From NCBI GenBank assembly GCA_045613385.1, contig JAZLAW010000019.1, positions 22,492 to 86,491 of the forward strand: DNA of 64,000 nt, given 5' to 3'. How positions within the stretch are numbered: position 1 is the stretch's first letter; each line of letters starts with the position of its first letter. This document shows, piece by piece, positions 42,230-51,726 of the stretch. The position numbers were made by a program, and so were the translations under genes. Source of the DNA: SIG565 sp045613385 (GTDB taxonomy: Bacteria; Bacillota; Clostridia; Oscillospirales; Acutalibacteraceae). Under the pieces are notes generated by a model. That model saw only the letters and a list, made by a program, of their open reading frames with translations. It searched no databases and was not told the origin of the DNA.

Positions 42230-42916
42230 TCATTTCCTTTCCGTTTTTGCTTTGAGTTCACGTTCTGCCTGCGGCAGACGAAGATATATTGGTAACAATT
42301 TATCATATGGTATAGCGCGATAATTCTTTGTGGTATTAATTACTCCACATGCGTTCTGATAACGCCGTTCTTCATCGGCTATTATTAAATTATCGTTTTC
42401 ATATTCTTCGAACAGGTGAGAGCCGTCACCGGCAAATATAACTTTTTCATCCTTGTATTTTTCAAGGTCAAGCAGTAACTCATCTATCATCAAAGCGCGG
42501 TCTTCGCATATTCTTGTAACAATACCGTCTTTAATCCGGAATAATGCGTTATATACCTGGAAACATCGCGCATCCATAACAGATGCTACGATACAGTCGG
42601 TGTCGGCATAGTTATAAGCTATTGCTTCAAGCGTTGATACACCGAAACAGTCTGCTTTTCTCGGCGCGGCCATACCTTTGATGGCGCTAATACCGATTCT
42701 GATACCCGTAAAAGAACCGGGCCCTGCACTGACTGCAAACGCATCAATCTCTTTTACACTTATTTTGGCATCCTGCAGTACCGAATTCACCATAGGCATA
42801 AGCGTCTGAGAATGAGTTATTTTTAAATTGGAAAAGGAATGGGCTACTATTTTATTATCAACCGATACCGCGCACGAAACCGATGTAGCAGAACATTCCA
42901 CCGCTAAAATTTTCAA
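42230..42916 (-). CDS. tsaB: tRNA threonylcarbamoyladenosine protein TsaB
   Basis: A 228-residue ASKHA-fold protein that scaffolds TsaD in making t6A37 in tRNA. KILAVECSATSVSCAV and AVSAGPGSFTGIRIGISAIKG are family motifs. It starts with TTG behind GGAG, 6 nt after tsaE. tsaD is not in this window. Confidence 0.9.
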   Translation of the reverse strand: MKILAVECSATSVSCAVSVDNKIVAHSFSNLKITHSQTLMPMVNSVLQDAKISVKEIDAFAVSAGPGSFTGIRIGISAIKGMAAPRKADCFGVSTLEAIAYNYADTDCIVASVMDARCFQVYNALFRIKDGIVTRICEDRALMIDELLLDLEKYKDEKVIFAGDGSHLFEEYENDNLIIADEERRYQNACGVINTTKNYRAIPYDKLLPIYLRLPQAERELKAKTERK

Positions 42917-42922
42917 ACAAAA

Positions 42923-43345
42923 TCAACTCCGGGTGTCAATTTTTATAATCCTTCGGTTTTCACCATCTTTTTGGATGGTAATATATGTAGTATTATCAGG
43001 CAGAGCACCTTCAATATTTTCGCTCCACTCAATAGCCAATACCGCGTTTTCTTCGAGATAATCGAAAAAGCCTGTAGAATAAAGGTCACCCCAATTTTCA
43101 ATTCGGTACATATCAAAATGGTAGAGCTTCAGTCTGCCACCCGAGTATTCATTTACAATGGCAAATGTGGGCGAATTTACGGTGTCAGTAACGTTTAATC
43201 CACGTGCAATTCCACGCGTAAAACAGGTTTTACCTGCCCCTAAATCTCCGCGAAAAGCCAGAATTTCTCCACCGCTAAGCGTGGATGCTAATTCTTCGCC
43301 GACTTTTTCTGTATCGGCAGGGGAACAGGATATATATTCTTTCAT
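42923..43345 (-). CDS. tsaE: tRNA threonylcarbamoyladenosine ATPase TsaE
   Basis: A 140-residue P-loop ATPase of the t6A complex: FRGDLGAGKTCFTRGIARGL is Walker A and VNSPTFAIVNEY the following switch. It heads the operon; AAGGTGA precedes the ATG. Confidence 0.92.
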   Translation of the reverse strand: MKEYISCSPADTEKVGEELASTLSGGEILAFRGDLGAGKTCFTRGIARGLNVTDTVNSPTFAIVNEYSGGRLKLYHFDMYRIENWGDLYSTGFFDYLEENAVLAIEWSENIEGALPDNTTYITIQKDGENRRIIKIDTRS

Positions 43346-43360
43346 AATATCACCTTAAAT

Positions 43361-43388
43361 ATTATAACATAATTATTCCCAAAATCAA
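43361..43388 (-). promoter_or_regulatory. Promoter of tsaE-tsaB-rpiB
   Basis: On the minus strand, TTGATT (43383-43388) and TATAAT (43361-43366), spacer 16 nt. Confidence 0.65.
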
Positions 43389-43396
43389 ACATTTAC

Positions 43397-43425
43397 TTGA
43401 AATTATATAGTGTATAAAATATAAT
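43397..43425 (+). promoter_or_regulatory. Promoter of the rodA-like gene
   Basis: TTGAAA (43397-43402) and TATAAT (43420-43425), spacer 17 nt; divergent from the tsaE promoter with a gap of about 10 nt. Confidence 0.7.
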
Positions 43426-43450
43426 GTTATTGAGAAAAGGAGAAGGATAA

Positions 43451-44584
43451 ATGAAAATCTTTTCAAAAATAGCAGACTATATTCGCGAAAGCGATAAAAT
43501 ATTTTTAACACTCTGCATTTTTACATCTCTTTACGGATGTATGGCGGTTATGTCGGCGACGAGATACACGGGCAGCTTTGGTGACTTTGCAACACAGTTT
43601 TTGGCTTTTATTTTGGGATTGGGTGTTGCGGTGGTTATTTCGCTGTTTGACTTTTCCACCTATATTAAATATTGGTTTATTGCCGCCGCGGTTGGACTTA
43701 TTCCCGTAATACTTACATTTTTTATCGGATATGCACCGCCCGGCACAGATGATAAGGCATGGCTTTATATAGGCGGTATTTCAGTACAACCGGCAGAATT
43801 TCTTAAGGTTATGTTTTTGGTTACTTTTTCGGCGCATCTTGATGCGGTAAAAGAAAAAATCAATAATCTGAAGACCCTTATCCCTGTTTGTATTCACGCT
43901 GCAATACCGGTTGTGCTGATACATTTTCAGGGAGATGACGGTACCGCCATTGTTTTCGGTGTTATGGCACTGGGTATGATGTATGCTGCAGGAGTTCGAA
44001 TAAAGTATTTTCTTTTTGCTCTTATGGCACTTGTTGTTTCATCACCGTTTATATATTTTTTCGTAATGAATGACGACCAACGCTCACGTATAATCAGTAT
44101 TTTAAGCGGCCAGGCCGACATACAGAATGCAGGTTATCAGCAGTATCGCGGCTCTGTTGCATTGGCTAACGGCGGATGGTTCGGTCAAGGGTTTATGAAA
44201 GGAAGTCTGACACAGGTTGCGGGTGTACCTGAGGGGCACAACGACTTTATATTTGTCACTATCGGCGAAGAGTTAGGCTTTTTAGGATGTATAAGTGTAT
44301 TATTGCTCCTTGCTGGAATATGTATAAGAATTCTTATGACAAGCAAGAAGTGTTCTAAAAAAAGCGGTACATTTATTTGTGTAGGTGTCTTTTTTATGTT
44401 GCTGACACACATTATTATTAATATAGGAATGTGCTTATCACTGCTTCCTGTAATAGGTATTGCATTACCGTTTTTCAGCGCGGGGGGAACTTCGCTTTTA
44501 GCGCTTTATATGTGTATGGGACTGATAATGAGTGTGTATACTCACCGCAACTCAAGAACACTATATCTAAGAGATGATTATTAA
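43451..44584 (+). CDS. rodA: SEDS peptidoglycan glycosyltransferase, RodA type
   Basis: A 377-residue protein with about ten membrane helices that polymerises lipid II together with a class B penicillin-binding protein. Motifs: GGISVQPAEFLKVMFLV, GDDGTAIVFGVMALGMM and VPEGHNDFIFVTIGEELGF. RodA, FtsW and SpoVE are hard to separate by eye; absence of division-cluster neighbours favours RodA. Monocistronic, with AAAAGGAG before the ATG. Confidence 0.83.
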   Translation: MKIFSKIADYIRESDKIFLTLCIFTSLYGCMAVMSATRYTGSFGDFATQFLAFILGLGVAVVISLFDFSTYIKYWFIAAAVGLIPVILTFFIGYAPPGTDDKAWLYIGGISVQPAEFLKVMFLVTFSAHLDAVKEKINNLKTLIPVCIHAAIPVVLIHFQGDDGTAIVFGVMALGMMYAAGVRIKYFLFALMALVVSSPFIYFFVMNDDQRSRIISILSGQADIQNAGYQQYRGSVALANGGWFGQGFMKGSLTQVAGVPEGHNDFIFVTIGEELGFLGCISVLLLLAGICIRILMTSKKCSKKSGTFICVGVFFMLLTHIIINIGMCLSLLPVIGIALPFFSAGGTSLLALYMCMGLIMSVYTHRNSRTLYLRDDY

Positions 44585-44617
44585 AAAAGCACCCTGTCGA
44601 GCAGGGTGCTTTTTTAT
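44583..44617. terminator. Bidirectional terminator
   Basis: A 14-bp stem (44583-44596 with 44602-44615), TCGAG loop, between the convergent rodA and CDF genes. Confidence 0.87.
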
Positions 44618-45798
44618 CGGCCTAAATAATCGTTGTCTATTGTTATTACACATACATAACAAGGATTCACTTCTTTTGCCGCCATGCCAATCATATCCTG
44701 AAGTTTTTCGGCGGGTATTTTAACAGAAGTAGGAACCACAACGTCAAAAAGTAAATTAATACGGTTTTCGGTTTTTGGTGTCATACGGAAATCGTGCAAA
44801 GTGAGTGAGGGATTAATTTTTGTAATAATATCCAGCATCTGCCCCTTTGCAAGAGCAGTTTCTTCATTATCGGTTTCAATCGGGTCCATATGTATTACGA
44901 GTTCTACGCCAAGTTTTTCTTTAACCAGCTTTTCACACAGGTCTATTCTTTCGTGACACTCCGCTATATCAGAGTTATAAGGAACTTCTACGTGTACCGA
45001 TGCGAATTGCCTGTTAGGTCCGTAGTTATGTACGATAAGGTCGTGGATACCGAGAAAACCTTCAAATGACATTATGCAGTCTTTTATATTTTCTATAAGT
45101 TCCGTATCGGGAGGGCCACCTAAAATACTGTCAAGCGTACCCTTGACCGAAGAAATTCCGGATATAAGAATAAATACTGCAACTGCAATACCCAAAACAG
45201 CGTCAAGATTAAAACCTAAAGACACAAATCTTGAAATCACTACACAAATCAGAATAGCGGCGGTTGAGATGCTGTCATTAACCGAATCTTTTGCTGTAGC
45301 TATAAGCGCTTCGGATTTTATTTTTTTGCCGAGACTTCTGTTGACTAAATACATTAAAAATTTAACTATTACCGAAACGGATAGAACTATAATGGTGAAT
45401 GTATTGTAATCCGGCATATCGGCACGGTTAATTATTGCCGTGGCCGATTCTTTAAACAGTTCTATGCCAACCAGAATAATAAGCAAAGAAACTACAAAAG
45501 CCGACATATATTCCATTCTGCCGTGGCCGTAGGGGTGGTCACTGTCGGCAGGTTTTTCCGATAATTTAAAACCAAATAACGTAATAAGGGAAGAACCCAT
45601 ATCCGAGAAGTTGTTAAAACCATCGGCAATAATTGAGATACTGCCGCTTAATATACCGACAGAGAATTTAATTATAAACAGAAATAAGTTGGAAACGATA
45701 CCGAAAAGGCCGCCTATCGTACCGACGCGGTTACGTATTGCGGCATCGGAGTTATCGCCTTTCTGCCGGCGGGCTAAATTGATAATAAAATCAGTCAT
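44614..45798 (-). CDS. Cation diffusion facilitator (CDF) efflux transporter
   Basis: A 394-residue metal/proton antiporter with about six membrane helices (ADGFNNFSDMGSSLITL and ATAKDSVNDSISTAAIL carry the intramembrane metal-site residues) and a cytoplasmic metal-binding domain. The C-terminal extension is longer than in FieF. The metal is likely zinc, manganese or iron. It begins at the last base of the ddl stop codon, so the two are co-transcribed, although a functional link with cell-wall synthesis is not obvious. Confidence 0.88.
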   Translation of the reverse strand: MTDFIINLARRQKGDNSDAAIRNRVGTIGGLFGIVSNLFLFIIKFSVGILSGSISIIADGFNNFSDMGSSLITLFGFKLSEKPADSDHPYGHGRMEYMSAFVVSLLIILVGIELFKESATAIINRADMPDYNTFTIIVLSVSVIVKFLMYLVNRSLGKKIKSEALIATAKDSVNDSISTAAILICVVISRFVSLGFNLDAVLGIAVAVFILISGISSVKGTLDSILGGPPDTELIENIKDCIMSFEGFLGIHDLIVHNYGPNRQFASVHVEVPYNSDIAECHERIDLCEKLVKEKLGVELVIHMDPIETDNEETALAKGQMLDIITKINPSLTLHDFRMTPKTENRINLLFDVVVPTSVKIPAEKLQDMIGMAAKEVNPCYVCVITIDNDYLGR

Positions 45799-46970
45799 TA
45801 CATCTTTCCGCCTTTTGTACCGAAAGAAACACCCGAGAGTATGTTTGTAGAAATGGTAAAGGTTAAATTATCGCGGTTGCGTTGGCGGCGGAAAGCAAGT
45901 TCTACTAACTTATCGAGCATATCGGTATATTTAATGCCACTCGCTTCCCAAAGATAGAAAGCAAGGGAACCGGGAATTGTATTGATTTCATTGGCAAAAA
46001 CTTCGTTTGTAGCAGTATCTATAAGGTAGTCGATTCTTACAACACCGTTACAACCCAGCGCTTTGAAAATTTTGCAAGATAGGTCCCTTATTTTTTCACT
46101 CATAGCGTCATCAATTTCTGCAGGTATTTTACGCGAAAGGGAAGCCATACCTTTAGATTTTGAGTTGCCCATATATTTGTCTTCGTAAGAGAGAATCTCA
46201 TCGTGCATAAAAGGCTCTTCGCATACCGAAGCTTTACAGTTATCGGTGTCACCAAGTACCGAACAGTTAATTTCTCTTAAGTTTTTTATAGCTCGTTCAA
46301 CTATAATAACATCCGAGAAAGAAGTCGCAAGAGAAACCGCATCAATAAGTTCGTCTTCGGTGTTTGCCTTCGTAATACCGACACTCGAACCCAGATTAAC
46401 AGGCTTTACTATAACGGGAAGCGAAAAGCTATTTTTGATTTTCTCTATTACAGCTTCTCGGTTATCACTATATTCGCGTGAAGTGAATTTTACACAGTCA
46501 AGAACGGGCAGTCCCGCATTTTTAAGTACATCTTTATAAACCGCTTTATCCATACCAACTGCGGCAGACAAGACGTCACAACCGACATAGGGAAGTCCTA
46601 AAAGTTCAAAGAAACCCGCTATCGAGCCATCTTCACAGTTTGTTCCGTGAACAATCGGGAAGGCAACATCAATAATTACATCCTTTTTGCTGTTGAAAAG
46701 GCGATTGTTCAAATACTTCATAACAACATTATTGCCTTGTCTTACAATGCTTACAGGGTGGCTTTTTTTAATAAGTTCAGGCACATTCCGGAAATTTTCG
46801 ATTGTAAAAAGTGAGTCGCCTGTATACATTTCGGCATCCTTAGTAACATATACAGGTATAATGTTATACTTTTCCTTGTCGATTGAGTTCATAGCCTGAA
46901 CTGCAGAAATTATAGAAACTTCGTGTTCTACAGAACGGCATCCGAAAAATACAGCTAAATTGGTTTTCAT
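45798..46970 (-). CDS. ddl: D-alanine-D-alanine ligase
   Basis: An ATP-grasp enzyme joining two D-alanines for peptidoglycan. FFGCRSVEHEVSIISAVQAM starts the fold; VVRIDYLIDTATNEVFANEINTIPGSL holds the metal-binding residues. At 390 residues it is longer than the usual 350-365. The order murF-ddl is natural, as MurF uses the dipeptide product. AAGGAGGAG precedes the ATG. I see no feature that proves a D-Ala-D-Lac specificity. Confidence 0.92.
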   Translation of the reverse strand: MKTNLAVFFGCRSVEHEVSIISAVQAMNSIDKEKYNIIPVYVTKDAEMYTGDSLFTIENFRNVPELIKKSHPVSIVRQGNNVVMKYLNNRLFNSKKDVIIDVAFPIVHGTNCEDGSIAGFFELLGLPYVGCDVLSAAVGMDKAVYKDVLKNAGLPVLDCVKFTSREYSDNREAVIEKIKNSFSLPVIVKPVNLGSSVGITKANTEDELIDAVSLATSFSDVIIVERAIKNLREINCSVLGDTDNCKASVCEEPFMHDEILSYEDKYMGNSKSKGMASLSRKIPAEIDDAMSEKIRDLSCKIFKALGCNGVVRIDYLIDTATNEVFANEINTIPGSLAFYLWEASGIKYTDMLDKLVELAFRRQRNRDNLTFTISTNILSGVSFGTKGGKM

Positions 46971-46982
46971 AAAGGCTCCTCC

Positions 46983-48566
46983 TTAATTCAAATAGTTATC
47001 AGGAAGGTCGTTTTCCACGAGAACGACGGTGTTATTGTCAGCAATAGGTGTATATATTTCGAGCGCTTCCTTAAAACTGCTGACAATATGCACATCGGAA
47101 ACGGGAAAATCGGTTGTATCAATAGCATTCTTCATTGGTATTGCACGGTGGCGACCGACAAGAATAACGCTGTCACACACTTTTGCAGCGGCAAGACCTA
47201 ACTGATAATTGAAATCATATTCCTTTTCACCAAGTTCTACTAAACCGGGTGTGATAATAACCTTTTTCATTCCCTTGAAATTTGCAAGGACATTAACCGC
47301 TTCTACACAACCCTCAGGATTTGCGTTGTAAGCATCATCAATCATAAGTGAGCCGTTTATAAATGACTTTAATTCTAAGCGGTGTTCGGTAGGTTCAAGT
47401 CGCGAAATTGCAAAGCGGATTTCGGCAGGAGTCAGCCCTAAATCGAAAGCGACCGCAGCGGCACCCGCAATATTCAATACATTGTGTTTGCCAAGAAGTT
47501 TTGTCTTAACCGAAACTTCTTCACCGTTTGAGAAAACTATCGTAAAAGAAGCACCTTCACGCGAGAACGAAATGTTTTTAGCAAAAATATTTCCATTGTT
47601 TATAGAGTAGCCGATACAATCTCTGTCGCCGATATTCTCGGAAATATGTTTGCTGCCTAAATTAACATAAACCTTGCCGCCGTTGTTTTTACAGGCATCA
47701 TAGAGTTCAAATTTAGTATTAAATACATTTTCAATAGTGCCAAATGTTTCAAGATGCTGCGGTCCTACCGAAGTTATTACCGCATCGGTTGGATTTACAA
47801 TATCGCAGATTTCTTTTATATCTCCAACATTTTTAGCGCCCATTTCACAAACGAAAATCTGTGTTTGTGGGCGTAAGCTTTCTCTGATGGTTTTTACAAC
47901 ACCCATAGGCGTATTGTAACTCTGCGGTGTGGCAAGAACATTGTATTTTTCACTGAGAATTCTGGCAAGTATAAACTTTGTACTTGTTTTTCCGTAACTG
48001 CCCGTAACACCTATTACTTTGAGATTCGGCATACTGTCGAGTTTTTTCTTAGCATCATTTATAAAGTATCTTGCAACCAGTTTTTCTATTGGGTACGTTA
48101 ATGCCCAACTTAATATAACGAGTAATGGGGCAAACACACAAAGTAAAATGAGAGCCGAGAAGAAGATGCCGCGTGTAATAAATTTAGTGTTGAATATTAT
48201 AACTAGAAGAAGCACCTGTACCAAAAGTGCGGTTGTGTATAATCGTTTCACCCTTGCGGTAATTACAAGTTTTTTGATGGAGGTTTTGTAATCGTATATT
48301 GCCAATAGTAATTGAGCTAAAGTATAAAGAGATATAATTATAAGTTCAAGTACGATATTATATCTTACCAAAACCGACAGAGCACAGAATACAATGGTCA
48401 AAATGAGCAATCTTACAAAATATGAATCATAAAGCCACTTGATATACCTTTTTGGGAAGTATGAATTTTGTTGCAACATATGAAAATGTTTGTATGTTGC
48501 AAACAACGGCGCTATTGCCGCAATAATGCACACTACGGTAAAAATAGTTTCGTTTATGGGTTTCAT
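46983..48566 (-). CDS. murF: MurF-like Mur ligase with membrane N-terminus
   Basis: A 527-residue Mur ligase. The central and C-terminal domains are MurF-like (GVTGSYGKTSTKFILARIL as P-loop; DDAYNANPEG; TPGLVELGEKEYDFNYQLG), adding D-Ala-D-Ala to the UDP-MurNAc-tripeptide. The first about 170 residues are unusual: instead of the soluble MurF substrate domain they form four or five membrane helices. Adjacent ddl supplies its substrate. The reaction is inferred from the domain and the neighbour. Confidence 0.82.
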   Translation of the reverse strand: MKPINETIFTVVCIIAAIAPLFATYKHFHMLQQNSYFPKRYIKWLYDSYFVRLLILTIVFCALSVLVRYNIVLELIIISLYTLAQLLLAIYDYKTSIKKLVITARVKRLYTTALLVQVLLLVIIFNTKFITRGIFFSALILLCVFAPLLVILSWALTYPIEKLVARYFINDAKKKLDSMPNLKVIGVTGSYGKTSTKFILARILSEKYNVLATPQSYNTPMGVVKTIRESLRPQTQIFVCEMGAKNVGDIKEICDIVNPTDAVITSVGPQHLETFGTIENVFNTKFELYDACKNNGGKVYVNLGSKHISENIGDRDCIGYSINNGNIFAKNISFSREGASFTIVFSNGEEVSVKTKLLGKHNVLNIAGAAAVAFDLGLTPAEIRFAISRLEPTEHRLELKSFINGSLMIDDAYNANPEGCVEAVNVLANFKGMKKVIITPGLVELGEKEYDFNYQLGLAAAKVCDSVILVGRHRAIPMKNAIDTTDFPVSDVHIVSSFKEALEIYTPIADNNTVVLVENDLPDNYLN

Positions 48567-48576
48567 TTTTTCTACC

Positions 48577-49335
48577 TCAACTTAAAAAACTTTTGATAAT
48601 TGCACCGGCTTCATACGGTTTTTCACAAAAAGCAAAATGCCCTGCGTTTTTTATAATACACAGTCCGGAATCCTTGATAAGAGACTCTATAATTTTAGCA
48701 TCGTTAAGCGGCGTTGCCGTATCGTTTTCGCCCCAGATAAGAAGCGTGGGACATTCAATATTCGGCAGAATATTGCGAAGGTCGGTGTTCACAAGTTTGA
48801 CAAGAGTTTGTCTTAGTACCGGCGGCGCGGCATTATAATCGGCAGAGCCGTAGTGACGACGTGCCTTTTCGAGAAAGTTTTCAGAGTACTTATTTATAAC
48901 GGGCAGACTGAGAAGTTTTTTTATGGTTTTAAAACTGTAGGAACGCACTTTTTGTTTTGCGCTCTTTTTAGGTATAAGACCGGCTGAATCAAGCAAAATA
49001 ATCTTTGGCGGATGTAATTTTTTCTCACCGCAGAGTTTAAGAATAACTCGACCTCCGTGTGAATGACCGACGAGTATGGGATTTTTTAGTTCTAATTTTT
49101 CTATAAGTTCTAAAACAAATTCGGCATAGGTTTCGGTGTCCCAGGGTTCTGCCATAATACCGCTTTGACCGCATCCGGGAAAATCGGGCGCGGTGAGTCG
49201 GTAATTACCGGATAACAGCCCCATTATATTTTTATAAACAATGTTTGAAGAGCCCCAACCGTGTAAAAGCAGAATGTCGGCGCCGTTACCTGACTGTTCA
49301 TAATTTACATTGATGCCTTTTATCAAAATTTCCAT
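48577..49335 (-). CDS. Alpha/beta-hydrolase fold protein
   Basis: A 252-residue serine hydrolase. HGWGSSN forms the oxyanion hole, VGHSHGGRVILKL holds the nucleophile, WGENDTATP the acid and NAGHFAFCEKP the histidine. No signal peptide. ATG 49335 lies 6 nt after GAGG; the longer upstream frame has no site. First gene of a minus-strand series (hydrolase-murF-ddl-CDF), 10 nt before murF. The substrate is unknown. Confidence 0.8.
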   Translation of the reverse strand: MEILIKGINVNYEQSGNGADILLLHGWGSSNIVYKNIMGLLSGNYRLTAPDFPGCGQSGIMAEPWDTETYAEFVLELIEKLELKNPILVGHSHGGRVILKLCGEKKLHPPKIILLDSAGLIPKKSAKQKVRSYSFKTIKKLLSLPVINKYSENFLEKARRHYGSADYNAAPPVLRQTLVKLVNTDLRNILPNIECPTLLIWGENDTATPLNDAKIIESLIKDSGLCIIKNAGHFAFCEKPYEAGAIIKSFLS

Positions 49336-49480
49336 ACTACGCCTCATTATAATTACAATATAATACTTATTATACCAAATAAATATCCAAAAAAGAAGAG
49401 TTAATTTCAATTTTTATACATTTTTTGAAATTTTTTTCAAAACTGCTTAAATCTCACAAATCTTGCCATAAAAAATAGGT

Positions 49481-49509
49481 TTGACATATTTTGCTTACAG
49501 GTATATAAT
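49481..49509 (+). promoter_or_regulatory. Perfect consensus promoter of murA
   Basis: TTGACA (49481-49486) and TATAAT (49504-49509), spacer 17 nt, leaving a leader of about 80 nt. Confidence 0.8.
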
Positions 49510-49598
49510 GTACTTTAGATAATTGTTGTGTAAAAAAAGGTTTTTGCAGGAAATACTATTTTTATTAATTAAGAAAATTTGACTAAGGAGAGCCTGTT

Positions 49599-50879
49599 TT
49601 GGAAAAGTTTGTAATTACAGGCGGTAAGAAGTTACGCGGCAGTGTTCGTATCAGTGGTGCTAAAAATGCGGCAGTAGCTATATTACCCGGTGTCCTTCTT
49701 GCTGAGGGACCGTGTACAATTGAAAATCTTCCAGAAATATCCGATGTTATATCCATCTGTGACGTATTAAGGCAACTTGGCGCCACAGTTAAGTTTATAA
49801 ATAACACCACTGTTATGATTGACCCTACTTCTGTTAAGTCGTTTACGGTTTCAAAAGAAATGGCAAGAAGTATGCGTGCTTCAAGTTATTTTATGGGCGC
49901 GTTGCTTGGCAGAATGCATAGGGCACGTGTGGCACCGCCCGGCGGATGCGATTTTGGTGTAAGACCCATCGACCAACATATAAAGGGCTTCGAAGCGCTC
50001 GGCGCAAAGGTTACTATAGAAAATGGTATGGTTGAAGCCAGGGCCACAAGGCTTGGCGGCGGTTCGGTTTATCTTGATGTTGTTTCGGTTGGTGCTACTG
50101 TCAATATAATGTTGGCGGCTGTAAAAGCACGCGGTGTCACCGTTATAGAAAATGCAGCAAGGGAACCGCATATTGTTGACCTTGCAAACTTTTTAAACTC
50201 TATGGGTGCCAATATTATGGGTGCAGGTACCAATGTTATTAAAATACGCGGTGTCGAGCATCTTCACGGCACCGATTACAGCATAATTCCCGACCAGATA
50301 GAAGCGGGAACATATATGGCAGCTGCTGTAGCAACTCAGGGCGATATTACCGTAACAAACGTTATTCCCAAGCATCTTGAATCGATTATAGCAAAAATTG
50401 AAGAAATGGGTGCTACTGTGGAAGAGTTCGATGAAGCTGTCAGGGTATCAATTAACGGCAGACCGAAAAAATGCAACATAAAAACAATGCCGCATCCCGG
50501 TTTCCCGACCGATATGCAGCCGCAAATAGCAGCAGTTCTTTGCGTAGCCGAGGGGACAAGCATTATAACCGAAGGCGTGTGGGATAGTCGTTTCCGTTAT
50601 GCCGACCAATTAACCCTAATGGGCGCGGATATACAGGTTGACGGTAAGATGGCGGTTATTACAGGTGCTAAAAAGTTAAATTCGGCACCCGTAAAAGCGG
50701 TCGACTTAAGAGCAGGCGCGGCGATGCTTATTGCGGGATTTATGGCCGACGGTGTAACCGAGATTGAAGATATCGGACATATTGACCGTGGTTATGATAA
50801 TGTTGTAGAAAAGTTTACCGCTTTAGGCGCCGATATAAAAAGGGTAGATGATAAAGATATTCTTTTACAGGCAAAATAA
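49599..50879 (+). CDS. murA: UDP-N-acetylglucosamine 1-carboxyvinyltransferase
   Basis: Catalyses the first committed step of peptidoglycan synthesis. The Lys/Asn pair is in GAKNAAVAILPG and the catalytic Cys, the target of fosfomycin, is present in APPGGCDFGVRP, so sensitivity is expected. 426 residues. The TTG start follows AAGGAG. Firmicutes often have two murA genes; this could be either one. Confidence 0.93.
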   Translation: MEKFVITGGKKLRGSVRISGAKNAAVAILPGVLLAEGPCTIENLPEISDVISICDVLRQLGATVKFINNTTVMIDPTSVKSFTVSKEMARSMRASSYFMGALLGRMHRARVAPPGGCDFGVRPIDQHIKGFEALGAKVTIENGMVEARATRLGGGSVYLDVVSVGATVNIMLAAVKARGVTVIENAAREPHIVDLANFLNSMGANIMGAGTNVIKIRGVEHLHGTDYSIIPDQIEAGTYMAAAVATQGDITVTNVIPKHLESIIAKIEEMGATVEEFDEAVRVSINGRPKKCNIKTMPHPGFPTDMQPQIAAVLCVAEGTSIITEGVWDSRFRYADQLTLMGADIQVDGKMAVITGAKKLNSAPVKAVDLRAGAAMLIAGFMADGVTEIEDIGHIDRGYDNVVEKFTALGADIKRVDDKDILLQAK

Positions 50880-50883
50880 TTTT

Positions 50884-50910
50884 AAAGGCTATCGCCCGAT
50901 AGCCTTTTTT
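50884..50910 (+). terminator. Terminator of murA
   Basis: An 11-bp stem (50884-50894 with 50897-50907), 2-nt spacer and six T's. Confidence 0.83.
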
Positions 50911-50940
50911 GTTTAAAAAATTAAGAAAGGAGTGCTCGTT

Positions 50941-51726
50941 TTGGCAAGATTTTTACCACTTTTCAGTTCAAGTAGTGCCAACTGCTGTTTTTTAGGAATG
51001 AACGGACAGGGCATATTGGTTGATGCGGGGGCAAGTGGTACGCAGATTTTAAAATCACTTGAGAGTAAAAACATAGAGATTGACAACATAAAAGCAGTTT
51101 TTGTGACTCACGAGCATTCTGACCACATAAAAGGTTTGTCGGCTTTTGTGAAAAAAACAGGTGTGCCGATTATCGCTTCAAAGGAAACATTAACGGCAGT
51201 TGAAAAGTGTTGCAATCTGCCTGCAAACGCAAAACTTTTGGAAGTAGAAGATAATATTGCAATAGGTGACATCGTTGCTAACCGTTTTGCCACAAGTCAC
51301 GACTGCGTTGGCTCAAGCGGATATTGTTTTGAGTTACCGGGAGATATAAAAATTTCGGTATGTACAGACCTGGGAGTTGTAACCGAAGGGGTAAGGAAGG
51401 CTATTGTGGGAAGCAACCTTGTTTATATCGAATCCAACCACGATATAAAAATGCTTCAAAGCGGACCGTATCCGCCCGAGCTTAAACTCAGAATTTTAAG
51501 CGATAAAGGACATCTTTCAAATATTTCCTGTTCGGCCGAATTACCCGCACTGTTAGAAAACGGCACAACCCGTTTCATTCTGGCGCATTTAAGTCAGCAC
51601 AATAATTTACCTGCACTCGCAAAAAGTACAGCAGTTTCGGTACTTTCGGGCATAGGTGCAAAGCAAAATGAAGATTACATACTGACTGCCGCGGCGGTTA
51701 GTGGCGGAGATATGTTTTTATTATGA
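50941..51726 (+). CDS. Metallo-beta-lactamase fold hydrolase (YycJ/WalJ-like)
   Basis: A 261-residue MBL-fold phosphodiesterase-like protein: LPLFSSSSANCCFLG at the start, VTHEHSDHIKGLSAF as the metal site, and ESNHDIKML later. YycJ/WalJ proteins are linked to the WalRK region and DNA maintenance in Bacillus, and rlmH follows there as well, as here. The TTG at 50941 follows AAAGGAGTG; a GTG at 50932 is the alternative. Confidence 0.83.
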   Translation: MARFLPLFSSSSANCCFLGMNGQGILVDAGASGTQILKSLESKNIEIDNIKAVFVTHEHSDHIKGLSAFVKKTGVPIIASKETLTAVEKCCNLPANAKLLEVEDNIAIGDIVANRFATSHDCVGSSGYCFELPGDIKISVCTDLGVVTEGVRKAIVGSNLVYIESNHDIKMLQSGPYPPELKLRILSDKGHLSNISCSAELPALLENGTTRFILAHLSQHNNLPALAKSTAVSVLSGIGAKQNEDYILTAAAVSGGDMFLL

